This document shows positions 26,101-35,400 of a DNA stretch of 43,564 nucleotides, piece after piece. The notes beneath the pieces are model-generated. The model did no database searches, was not told the origin of the DNA, and saw only the letters and a program-made list of their open reading frames with translations. Source of the stretch: an uncultured Muribaculum sp. Lineage in GTDB: Bacteria; Bacteroidota; Bacteroidia; Bacteroidales; Muribaculaceae. The position numbers and the translations under genes are program-made. Position 1 is the first letter of the stretch. The number at the start of each line of letters is the position of its first letter. Where the stretch lies: NCBI GenBank assembly GCA_910578835.1, contig CAJTSK010000022.1, forward strand, positions 1 through 43,564. Reading direction: 5' to 3'.

Positions 26101-26571
26101 GCCGCGTTTTTACAGAAATGCAGCTGCTCTTGTTGCGGACACGTTGATGCGTTGAAAGAAAACCATGCAACCGGTTTCGGCCTTAATCTTTCATTAATCG
26201 GACGGTATAATGACGTGCCGTGGGCCCACTTGATTTTCAATCCTGATTACGGAGACATCGTGGACATATATGAAGGCGGATATTTCCACACACGCGGAGT
26301 CTACCGTTCCGAGCATAATTCATGTATGAACAACAATGTGCCATATTTCTCGACCTGGAGTCGCCAGCTCATAGTACAGCGTATCATGAAATGGGCAGGC
26401 GAGGAATTTAATCTTGACAACTTCTATGCAAATGACAGCCGCGAGACAGGGCGTGACTTTACTTCGACAAGCCGAAGCGGAGACATCAATGTCTATACAC
26501 CGACACGCCATCACAACGCTCCCGTAAGAATCAACAACTATAAATTTGGAAAGAAAGGAGCTAAAAGATGA
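23104..26571 (+). CDS. Fimbrillin-LRR_5-BACON-M64 lipoprotein, paralogue 2 (intact peptidase site)
   Basis: 1155 residues with the same domain order as its neighbours. It has lipobox LPSC (Cys19), a fimbrillin-like domain (~35-300; SRADDSGFSDGDRIGIFAV), LRR_5 repeats (~366-705; LPEGLEYIGGSAF, LPTTLKYIGGNAF, LPEGLEYIGEGAF), a BACON-like domain (~722-812) and an M64 domain (~815-1110). The metal site is complete: HEAGGHGIGWLADE from His982, with Glu983 as base and His987 and Asp994 in place. A Cys-rich CSCSCC follows. A basic, Ser/Thr-rich tail ends the protein. M64 members include secreted metallopeptidases that cut IgA, but the substrate here is unknown and LRR or fimbrillin parts may supply target binding. 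Four bases overlap the next gene (ATGA). Confidence 0.92.
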   Translation: MKPNYIYLSAFLLLALPSCTDDSISGEGLPGDGSRKEVRLQASIDQTNVSRADDSGFSDGDRIGIFAVNFTDDTNPGTLTPADNLASNVGFSFDEASNSWEGDRQLYFKDDKTPVDFYGYYPYDYDMAEVEAYPFSVQRNQAAEATGNRLSGYEASDFLWAKSAGVTPATPLVTLTFKHILAGVQVTLVAGEGFEADEWAMLDKSVLVAGTNRDATINLATGETTLAGEGDDKSIIANPYKDDYRAVVIPQSVAAGNTLLSITVDGQSYEFTKEMTMTYLPSKLHKFTILVEKPRPEGDFVFSLLDEAITAWESDLTSHNGNAKEYIIVNVAEAGGLENAIKEAKLTPSELINLKITGELTESDFVFMRTNMKYLEALNLKEVILRNCELEWEVWDDYALPNNACNGMRHLTSVVLPDKLIKIGELAFRNTNLSGSLVLPEGLEYIGGSAFNNWQDYTQSNTNLSGTLTLPTTLKYIGGNAFCNCDFTGTLVLPEGLEYIGEGAFADCENLTGELHLPSTLKVLERAAFANTKFKGNFDIPKHLTEIKPFFFSGMTSFTWPEAPTSIAEESFWNTSLRGDIIIPETITHIGRAAFAGSGISHIVFPQNLEFIEQDVCSWNKFLQDTVVIPPLIETIGERAFAECEKLDAVILPKNLQWIRNEAFRNCYSLSYIHCQAIVPPMLEESAFYGINKDNFTVEVPEESVDAYRNAPGWKEFKRIASYRNFVARPSKYNVLNNGGKKEIILNADAEWELVDIPSWCHLDKTSGSQKTILTLTVDMMAHGQSNRTGEISFRLKDSDEHVTHINIGQYDYEHDEDSYLQIQKATKGEGIDLFFCGDGYDAIDISAGLYLQDMRQEMEYLFAVEPYKSYREYFNVYTSFAMSEDSGVETLNTWRTTKFHTCLGDGSTRLSTSWMDVLNYCSETVPPITNKTNPAVGAILVANTDLYEGITYSIDDSNTFCAVVTKSAEEYPYDARGLIQHEAGGHGIGWLADEYMYHAAFLQKCSCSCCGHVDALKENHATGFGLNLSLIGRYNDVPWAHLIFNPDYGDIVDIYEGGYFHTRGVYRSEHNSCMNNNVPYFSTWSRQLIVQRIMKWAGEEFNLDNFYANDSRETGRDFTSTSRSGDINVYTPTRHHNAPVRINNYKFGKKGAKR

Positions 26572-29500
26572 AAACCGCTATTAAACACATAATTACATAC
26601 ACTCTTCCCCTGATGTTAGCGGCATGTGCCGAGGACACTATCGACATGCCAGGCGCAGCCAATGAAAAGATGCCGATAAGACTTGGCGCCGCATATCCTA
26701 CCGTTTCAAGAGCATCGGACGCCGGATTTGAAGACGGCGACAATATGGGCGTATATGTCATGGACTATCAAAATGACATACCTCAAGAGATTACCGGCGA
26801 TGACATACACGCCGACAACGTTAAGTTTAAGTTCAACGGCTCTGACAACTCTTGGTCAGGGGCGACTGAAATATATTGGACTTCAAATACAACGCCTGTA
26901 GATATTATCGGGTATTATCCCTTCATGTCTACCATTGACGATGAAGCGTCAGTTCCGTTTTCGATAGACCGCCGACAAGACCTCTCCGGCAACGAAAATG
27001 AACCGGGCGGCTATGAGGCTTCCGACTTTCTTTGGGCTAAAGCCTTGAAAGTAATGCCTACCTCATCAAGAGTAAATCTGACTTTCAGCCACCTTATGGC
27101 AGGAGTTCGCGTAAATCTTGAAAAAGGCACAGGCTTTGAAGATGACGAATGGAATAGCCTTGACAAGACCGTACTTGTCTCAAATATTGTCCCTGATGCC
27201 ACAATCAATCTTGCCGAAGGTGAAGTCACGGCAGGCAATAACTCTCCTGTCAGCGTCACCCCCTATGAATTCAATGGCGAATGGAGAGCTGTCGTTGTCC
27301 CACAGACAGTAAATGCCGGAACTACAATTATGGCAATAAGCGTTGACGGCATAAGTTATAACCTCATCAAAAACGAGGCGATGACATATGTGGCAGGAAA
27401 ACTCCACTCTTTCACAATCACCGTGAACAGGAGTGAGCCAAACGGGACATTTGAGTTTGTTGTCACTGACGAGGCTATAACTCCATGGATTGACGATGTA
27501 GAGTTTCGCGACGGCATAGTCAGGAATTATCTGACAGTAAATGTAGAAAAACGCGGAAATCTGAAAAACACCATTGCTCTGATGGGGTTAAGCCCTGCTA
27601 CTATAACCGCGCTGAAACTTACAGGAGAAATCAATGAGGAAGATTTTAGGTTTATGCGCGAAGAGTGTACGGCACTTAAATCACTTAATCTGTCGGAAGT
27701 CAAGTCGTGGGACGGTGAGCGCGAAAATGTAATCCCACCCAATGCAATGAAAGAAAAATCGACGTTGTCGCATATCGTATTCCCTAATTCGCTCAAAATC
27801 ATTGGTAGCGGAGCATTTTACAATTGCGGTCTTATGGGAACACTCATCATCCCTGATGGAGTTATTAAAATCGGAGAGAATCCATTTTCTCCAGATAACA
27901 CTGGTGCAAGTGGGACTCAGAGTTGTTTCACTAAGTGTTCGAATCTTGTAGGCGAACTAATCTTACCATCAACTCTGGAGTTCATCGAAGACGAAGCTTT
28001 TTATGACACAAAATTCACTGGAGAACTGCATCTCCCAGAATCACTTAAGACAATCGGCAACGGAGCATTTGCACTAAATAAATTCAGCGGTACAATAACA
28101 ATTCCTGAAAACATAGAAAACATTGGTGGTTCTGCATTTAAGGGTATACCGTTTACCGGAAATCTTGTTATTCCGAAAAATGTAAAAACTATCTACGCAA
28201 GCACATTTCAGAATTGTGGGTTCAACGGCAATCTATTTCTACCAGAAGGGCTCAAAGCAATTGAGCGTGAAGCTTTTGGTGGATGTGGGTTCAAAGGTGA
28301 ACTAAATTTACCCTCAACATTGCAAAGGATTTCAAACTTAGCTTTTGTCAAAACTAAAATAAGCAGCATTGTTTTTCCAAAGAATCTCAGCTATATCGGA
28401 GACGGGGCGTTCATGTTATGCCAAAATCTTAGAGGTAAGATCGAGATTCCAGAGAAAGTTGAAAGGATCAATCCGTTTCTTTTCGCCGGATGTCAACTAA
28501 TATCCGAGCTGACACTACCGGAAAATATTATTTCTGTTGGCGGAGCCGCTGTTTATGGATGTAACTCATTGAATGCAATCATATGCAATAGCATTGAACC
28601 ACCTCTTGTCAGCAATGCAAATAAAAATTTTGCATTGTATTGGGGCTGGGATATTGCAGAGAATAACCCTATTGGTCCATTTGACGGCATAGCAAAGAAT
28701 AACTTTGCTCTTGAAGTTCCTGAAGAATCTGTCGACCTTTACCGCAGGGCTGAGGGCTGGAAGGAGTTCTCGCAGATTTCGGTAAGTTCCGATTTTGTCT
28801 GCCGTCCGTCTACAGCATGTGCATTAAACACACGCCATAGCGAGACCATAGTGCTTGACAGTGATGGAGATTGGGAAATAACCGCTAAGCCAGAATGGTG
28901 TGAAGTAAACAAGAGTGAAGGAGCAGGAAAGGAACAGATAATACTTACAATCACGGAGATGCCGAAAGGTTCCGGAAACAGAAACGGCTATGTGGAGTTC
29001 ACTCAGAAAGCGACAGGCTACACCACCAAGTGTGAGGTAAGCCAGTATGACTACCAATATAGCGAAGACGAATGTGTAACTTTGCAAAAAGCGAGCAAGG
29101 GTAACGGCATAGACATACTCTTCTTAGGCGACGGCTGGGATGCAGCCTCAATAGCCGACGGCAGTTATCTCAGCCTTGTCAGCGAGCAGATGGAAGACTT
29201 CTTCGGAGTAGAACCCTATCTTACATACCGCGACCGCTTCAATGTCTACGTATGTATAACCCTCTCAGGAAAAGGGTGTAAACACACCCGCCAATTGGCG
29301 CAATACCCGCTTCTCGACTTTCTATGGGTATGACTGTGATGGTGTGGGGGCACTGCAGCTTGATAATGTTGATGACATTTTCGATTATGCGGTCAGCCAT
29401 ACACAGATGAAAGCTGAAAGAATGCCCCGGTCTCTTGTCATACTCACCCTGAACAGTGACGAGTATGGCAGCGCAACGACTCTTACGGAGAATGGCAGTG

Positions 29501-30051
29501 CTGTAGCAATATGCTCTCCGAGCGAGGGAACATACCCGATGGATACGCGTGGAATCATTCAGCATGAGGCGGGCGGCCATGCTTTCGGCAAACTTGCTGA
29601 AGAAAGAGTCACCATGAACAGATATATAAGCGATATAGAAAAATCGGAGATAATGAAAAACCAGAGGAAAGGCTGGTTCAAAAATATATCATTGTCGGGC
29701 AAAATGACTGACGTCGCATGGAGCCACTTTATCTTCGACCCGCGTTATAGTAACTCTGTAGATATATTTGAAGGTGCCTACGGAAAAGCACGCGGCGCTT
29801 ACCGCTGCGAGATAAACTCCTGCATGAATTATGGCATTCCCTACTTCAACGCTATCAGCCGCCAGGACATCGTAAGGCGCATACTTGAATATTCGGGTGA
29901 AGGATTTACAATGGAAAAATTCTATGCCGCCGACTCCGACAAGTGGGGCACGACCTCAACAAGCCGCGCCGCAATGGTAGACGAAACTGAAAGCTACGTG
30001 GCATCAGGCTCACATCATCCGGTAAGAATAGTCAAATCGAATAAATATTAA
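26568..30051 (+). pseudogene. Fimbrillin-LRR_5-BACON-M64 lipoprotein, paralogue 3, split by one frameshift
   Basis: The frame from 26568 encodes the lipobox LAAC (Cys20), fimbrillin-like, LRR_5 and BACON domains and the first part of M64. It then leaves frame and stops at 29333 (921 residues). In the +1 frame the text continues without loss: after FNVYVCITL it reads SQEKGVNTPANWRNTRF and runs to 30051 with an intact HEAGGHAFGKLAEE at 29563. The switch is at 29261-29268 in CCTCTCAGG, consistent with loss of one CT or gain of one C. Repaired, the protein has about 1160 residues like its paralogues. It may be a true recent pseudogene, a slipped-strand switch or a read error. The Cys cluster of the other two is absent. 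Confidence 0.85.
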
Positions 30052-30057
30052 ACAATC

Positions 30058-30915
30058 ATGAAATCATATCACAACCTGCTCCTGCTTGGAGCCGCTGCAA
30101 TGATGGCAGCATGCTCATCGGACAATGCGCCCGATGTTAACAACTACAATGAGATAGCATTTATATGCGTTTACGAGAGCTCCTCACGCGCCACTGATAC
30201 TAACTTTGAGAGCAACGACCGTATAGGCATCTATATGGTAGCCGAGGGGACCGCCCTGCAAGTGGGAGGAAACGAGCTTAACAACGAGCCGTTCACTTTC
30301 AACGGCTCAGAGTGGAAAGCTGCGCGCAGAGTTTACTGGAACGAAGGCAAGCACACAGTCTACGCCTACTATCCTTATTCAAAGACGGTAAATGACACGG
30401 AGGACTATACATTTACTGTCGCCACCGACCAGTCGACCCACGAAGGCTATACGGCATCAGACTTTGTGTGGAGCATAAAGGAAGATGTCGAGGCATCGGC
30501 ATCGCCCGTGAAACTCTCTTTCGCCCACCGCATGAGCAGGGCAATAATAAAGCTTGAGAAGAGCGAGGACTACGAGGGTGAAATACCCTCCGACTGCCGG
30601 GTGTATATCCACAACACCGTAGGCACCGCGTCAATCGACCTGTCTACAGGTGGTGTGTCAAAAGCCCCCTATGCCGAGCCTATATCGATACAGGCTCAGA
30701 AAATTACCGACACGGAATTTCAGGCGATAGTGGTGCCGCAGAATATAGAGTCGCGCCGTCCGCTCGTAGAGGTTGTCACTCAGGGAGTCAGCTACCTTAT
30801 GGAGGGCAGGCTTTCGTTCAGGCAGGGATATAGCCACACTATCGTGGTGACACTCAGCAAAAATCCGTCACAGACCAAGATTGAAATAGGCGGCTCTATA
30901 GGCGGCTGGAACTGA
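30058..30915 (+). CDS. Free-standing fimbrillin (Mfa-like) family lipoprotein
   Basis: 285 residues. Signal peptide with lipobox MAAC (Cys19), then an Mfa/fimbrillin-like module matching the N-terminal third of the three large paralogues in order and wording: SSRATDTNFESNDRIGIYMV, VYWNEGKHTVYAYYPYSK, YTASDFVWS, KLSFAHRMSRAIIKL, FQAIVVPQNIESRRPL. It has no LRR or peptidase part and ends in IGGSIGGWN. Such proteins are either fimbrial subunits or surface lipoproteins using the same fold. Which applies here is unclear, since no assembly genes are nearby. It starts six bases after the third paralogue. Confidence 0.9.
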   Translation: MKSYHNLLLLGAAAMMAACSSDNAPDVNNYNEIAFICVYESSSRATDTNFESNDRIGIYMVAEGTALQVGGNELNNEPFTFNGSEWKAARRVYWNEGKHTVYAYYPYSKTVNDTEDYTFTVATDQSTHEGYTASDFVWSIKEDVEASASPVKLSFAHRMSRAIIKLEKSEDYEGEIPSDCRVYIHNTVGTASIDLSTGGVSKAPYAEPISIQAQKITDTEFQAIVVPQNIESRRPLVEVVTQGVSYLMEGRLSFRQGYSHTIVVTLSKNPSQTKIEIGGSIGGWN

Positions 30916-30928
30916 TAAATCAAATATT

Positions 30929-32137
30929 ATGAATAAACTCATCACTTTTCTATGTCTCTTTGTAGCGGGTATTGGCTCTCTTTACGCCACCACCCGCTAC
31001 AAAGGCGACTTCAACAATGACGGCAAAGTCAATCTCGCTGACATGGCTGTACTTGCAAAGGCTATCAATGAAGGCAAGACCGACCAGTCGCTCCACGACC
31101 TCAATGCCTCCGGCTCTGTCGATGACGCCGATTTGCATTGGCTCGCCGACCTGATTATATCCGAGAAACTTATCGAGGATGTAGGCATTAATATCGGCAT
31201 TGGTGGATGGGACGACGGAGGTGAGGACTTCGGAGGCTCAGTGGGAGTCGCCTACAGCCGCGCCCGTAGCGCATCGGGATTTACATTTTTTGCAGAAAGC
31301 CCGAGATATGACTATAGCAACAATGTGACATATGTCGACTTCGGGCTTAAATCAGGTGCAGAAACGGGCAATATATGTGCTGTCTACTTCAAACTGCATG
31401 TCCCTGACATCGACTTTGTGGATGGAGACTTTGTAGAGCTTTACGAGTCGGTAGGAGCCGGGCATACCATATATGGCAAACCTGTAATCAAATCATACTC
31501 CCCTCACGAGAAGGAATTGCGTTTCATCGTGTTTTCACCCTCCCTTGACGCCATTACCGGTGACTCGGCGCCAATAGGACGACTGAAATACACCCTCTTT
31601 GATAGCAAGGCGGGGCGCTTCGAAATCACGGAGAGCCACGCGTTAGTCGACGGAAACGACAACGTATGTGAGATTGATGGAAGTGGAAATGATTTTTCCG
31701 ACCTGTGCTACCGTCCCGTTAAATCAATCTCAATCGAGCAGGATGGAATAGAGGAGATAGCCGTGGGCGAGCAAAAAGCACTACGGGTACTCTTCAATCC
31801 GGAAAACGCTACCGACAAGTCGGTCGAATGGAGCAGCGACAATGCAGATGTAGCATCAGTCGATAACTCCGGCGTGGTCACGGTCAACAATAAGGGCTTG
31901 GCGACAATAACAGTCAGGACTCTTGACGGCAGCAAGCTTGAGGCAAGCTGCAATATACAGGGTGTGGCAATTATCACCGGTATCATGGATGCAATATCCG
32001 ACGGAATGCTTGTCGACATTTTTTCAGCTAATGGCATACTGCTTCACAAAGCAGTTGACAAAGAGAGTGTCAACTCTCTTCCGGCAGGGCTGTATATACT
32101 ACGGAGCGGAGCAAAATCACATAAAGTCGTGAAATAG
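30929..32137 (+). CDS. Secreted dockerin-like / Big_2 protein with C-terminal sorting-like tail
   Basis: 402 residues with a Sec signal (~1-21). Residues ~24-85 carry two dockerin-type calcium loops (DFNNDGKVNLAD, then DLNASGSVDDAD). A beta-rich domain (~105-265) of unnamed type follows; its pairing with a dockerin recalls cohesin-fold domains, but I cannot confirm this. A Big_2 Ig-like domain (~270-345; VEWSSDNADVASVDNSG) comes next, and the C-terminus (~350-402, VDIFSANGILLHKAVDK... LYILRSGAKSHKVVK) resembles a T9SS type A tail. It closes the surface-protein operon, 13 bases after the fimbrillin gene and just before a terminator. It may be a scaffold or adaptor for the other surface proteins. 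Confidence 0.85.
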   Translation: MNKLITFLCLFVAGIGSLYATTRYKGDFNNDGKVNLADMAVLAKAINEGKTDQSLHDLNASGSVDDADLHWLADLIISEKLIEDVGINIGIGGWDDGGEDFGGSVGVAYSRARSASGFTFFAESPRYDYSNNVTYVDFGLKSGAETGNICAVYFKLHVPDIDFVDGDFVELYESVGAGHTIYGKPVIKSYSPHEKELRFIVFSPSLDAITGDSAPIGRLKYTLFDSKAGRFEITESHALVDGNDNVCEIDGSGNDFSDLCYRPVKSISIEQDGIEEIAVGEQKALRVLFNPENATDKSVEWSSDNADVASVDNSGVVTVNNKGLATITVRTLDGSKLEASCNIQGVAIITGIMDAISDGMLVDIFSANGILLHKAVDKESVNSLPAGLYILRSGAKSHKVVK

Positions 32138-32171
32138 CATCTCGAAGATAACCTCAAAGCCCATTGAGAAT

Positions 32172-32219
32172 GGTGGAAGACTTGAGCCGACAGCGACCGG
32201 CGCAGTCTTCCACCTTTTT
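32172..32219 (+). terminator. Rho-independent terminator of the surface-protein operon
   Basis: Arms GGTGGAAGACT (32172-32182) and AGTCTTCCACC (32204-32214) pair perfectly and are followed by TTTTT. The 21-base loop contains a weaker inner pairing. It lies 35 bases after the last stop codon. Confidence 0.88.
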
Positions 32220-32335
32220 ATTATCTGCCCACGTGCCACATTATGATTTAATGTAATTTCTATAATTATTTTTACATAATATATTTCACAAATTCGTACA
32301 GTATTTGATTTTATCTTTATCAAGGCTTAGACATT

Positions 32336-32375
32336 ACATTTTGTCAACGATTTACCGCACACTATTGCAGACGCA
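32336..32375 (+). repeat. Interspersed 35/36-base repeat, copy 2
   Basis: Bases 32336-32370 are identical to 36806-36840 (35 of 35). Bases 32340-32375 match copy 1 at 31 of 36. It lies 100 bases before the -7 box at 32440. Same orientation as the other two copies. Confidence 0.9.
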
Positions 32376-32415
32376 TAATAATTTACACTCCTTGACAAGA
32401 AAATAGGTGGTATAA

Positions 32416-32447
32416 TTTGTTTTTAATGCTTCTAATCTATAACTTTA
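32416..32447 (+). promoter_or_regulatory. Promoter of the CHASE2-caspase operon
   Basis: TTTG (32416-32419), a 20-base spacer and TAACTTTA (32440-32447). The 15 bases around the -7 box equal those before the sensor kinase gene. The ATG is 43 bases further on. Confidence 0.7.
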
Positions 32448-32489
32448 TGCGTGAAAAACTCAATGTATTCTTAATAACCAATCATAATA

Positions 32490-35400
32490 ATGACGCGACT
32501 TTTACAGTCTCTCTATATCACGCTTATATCAACCGGAATGTTTGCCATAATTGCCGCCATACTTCCGGGAATCGACATGTTTGAGCCTATAAGCCGGGCA
32601 TTAAGTGAGGTGAGCATCACAGATATTCACTATTCTTCCATGCGCGACGCGCATCCGGTTGAAAATGATAAAATACTGATAATCGACACGTCGGAAAGCG
32701 ACAGAAATGAAATAGCCGATGCTATCAAACGGGCAGCGACAGCAGGAGCTGCGGCAATAGGAGTCGACATAATATTCAGTGACCGTGATGCCGACAAAGA
32801 CGCAACAACAAATCTCTGTAACACACTGTCGACACATAAGGACCGCATTGTGGGTGCCGTCCACCTTACGCAATGGGATGAAAAAACCGGAACTTACATT
32901 TCGACAATCACTACCGCGACCGACTCCCTCGCAATTAAAACAGGTTATACCAATCTCATTGATACAAGCGACAACAGCTATATCCGCAATTACTCAATTG
33001 CCCCACAAGGAATGACACCTTCTTTTCCACAGGCGATGACCGAAATATACCGTGCCTCTTTCGGAGACCTGTCGACCATAGATGCCACAGATTGCGGAAT
33101 CATCAATTTCATCCCGCAAAATTTCAAAACCGTCGTAGCCTCCGACACAGCCGGCATCTCGGCATTTTCCGACGGAAGAATGGTGATATTGGGCGCGCTT
33201 GCAAGCGATGAGGACTATCATTTCACCCCGGTAGGCAGACTAAGCGGTGCTATAATCCAGGCGTATTCGGTTGACACAATACTTAATGACAACACAATAC
33301 ATACACCGGAATGGCTGATATGGATTATCTGTCTTGGAATCGTATTCATCGCATCTTGGGGATTCGCCACACTACGCCATAGCTTTGAACACCGCAATCC
33401 CACAGCCAACCGATATACCTATGCAGTGTTGGGACTTGGGAACCTCATTTACCCGACAATAACGATACTGCTGACAGTATTTGCCATCGGCTTAACATTC
33501 ATAATCACATCGATATACATAGCACCACTTGTAATAATGGGGTCACTTGCATTTATTCCTGTCTCCTACGACCTTATAGGCATTGCAAAGGAGGTATTAA
33601 AAAAGAAAACCCGCGCAGCAGCAACTTCGGCACTAATGATATTTGCCACCTTTAGCATAAACGCAGCCGGCAATGCCTCGACACCCGCAAGTAAAAGCGG
33701 GGAATTTACAGCTGTATGGGAAGAGCATGGAGTGAAAGTCAATGAAAAAGAAGGAATGAATATTAAGGTCTCATTTAATGTAAATGGAATGAAAGGGAAG
33801 AAAGGACGCGTCGTGGCTTTCTTCTGTGATGACGACGGGAAAGACATAATTTCACCCCGTTCAGAATTCAGTACTACTTCCGGGGGCTTATATTGCAGAA
33901 ACTGGTTTACCCCAAGTTATGATAATTCCAGATATACAGATGTTACCCTATTTTTACCATATGAAGCTTTTCCGACTGTCACAGGCATGAATTTGGTTAA
34001 ATATTACGTCGCGATAATAGATGACGAAAATAAGACCTTGAACACAAGCATATGGCACAAATTTTATTACTCCGCGACCATGAGCAGCTATCCATATTTT
34101 ACACCCGGGAGGGTAAGTGGAAAATTCCTGTCGATAGACCTTGAACACAACATACAAAAAGAAGGAAAAGACGGATTGAACGTAAAACTTACTTTCACCG
34201 TTGATAGTTTGAAAAGTAAGACCGGCTCAGTAGTATGCCATTTCTACGATAGTGAATCAAACCCGCTCCCCGGAATACCAAGCTACGAGACCAAAGGAGG
34301 CGATTTATGTTGCCATACTTCAATTTCGCCCAACTATGATTCCTCAAAATACACTGACCTGAAAATATTTCTTCCATACGAAGCGTTAAAGATAACGTCG
34401 GGACCCACACGGTCATTGCGTGTGCGCGGTGCAATTTTCGACGCAGAGTCAAACAAAGTATGTATCAGTGAATATCTGGATTTCAGATATACTCCTGTAA
34501 ATGGGAATACACGTTCGGCAACTCCACAGAAAACATTTGCGACAGGCACGGTGACCGATGAAAGAGGGGAACCAGTGATAGGCGCATCAGTAATAATTCC
34601 GGGAGTCAAAAAAGGGACAGCCACAGACATTGATGGAAATTTTAGGTTAGAAGTCGAAAAGGGAACCGACCTTCAATTCTCATATGTAGGAATGGATTCA
34701 AAAACCGTAAAATTTACCGGTGATGTGATGAATGTGACTCTTTATGAAAGCGGCTCAAAACACAAAAAAAGCAATATTGCAGCATCAAGTTCCGATAAAG
34801 AGCCACATATCCCAACGATTACGAGTGTTTCAACCTCATATAACCCCATCACGTCTACCGCTAAAAGCAACGGCAATAGCACCAAACCGGCAAGCAGCAC
34901 AAATGCCGGCACAAAGCCTGCGGTAAAGTTCTCATTCCGCACGCCCGACAATACGAAATTCAGTGACAGCAACTTTAAAGTTTCATTTGTCACCAATTCC
35001 AAAAGCCTCACCTACCGTATATCGGGACAATCAGAACAATACACCATCCCTCCTGCCGATATATCAGCCGGAGTACATGCCATCAGACTCCCCAAAAGAT
35101 CATGCGAACTCACTATTATAGACGAGGCACAAAAGTTTCACGTGCTCAATTTTATCTATGACGAAGACCGCGACTTACGCAAATCCTCGACATTGCACAT
35201 ACTTGCAATCGGAGTAAACAACTATCCGGCACAAAATCTAAACAACCTAAAATATGCAGAAGCTGATGCCAAAGCCGTGGTCGACGCATTTGTATCACGC
35301 CACAAATACACTTTCGGCAATATCAACAAGACTATCTTGCTTGGAAACAATGTATCATGTCAAAGCATCGAGCGCGAAATTGACAAGATAGCCGATGCGG

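Larger units (their letters stand above)
32138..32489. other. Intergenic region with terminator, repeat copy 2 and promoter
   Basis: These 352 bases contain no gene. In order they hold a strong terminator (32172-32219), an AT-rich stretch, the second copy of the 35/36-base repeat (32336-32375) and a Bacteroidota-type promoter (32416-32447) leading into the CHASE2-caspase gene. Confidence 0.7.

Noticed and set aside
29344..30051. A separate short M64 peptidase gene
   Set aside because: Its text joins seamlessly to the upstream frame in the +1 register, so it is the second half of paralogue 3 rather than an independent gene.
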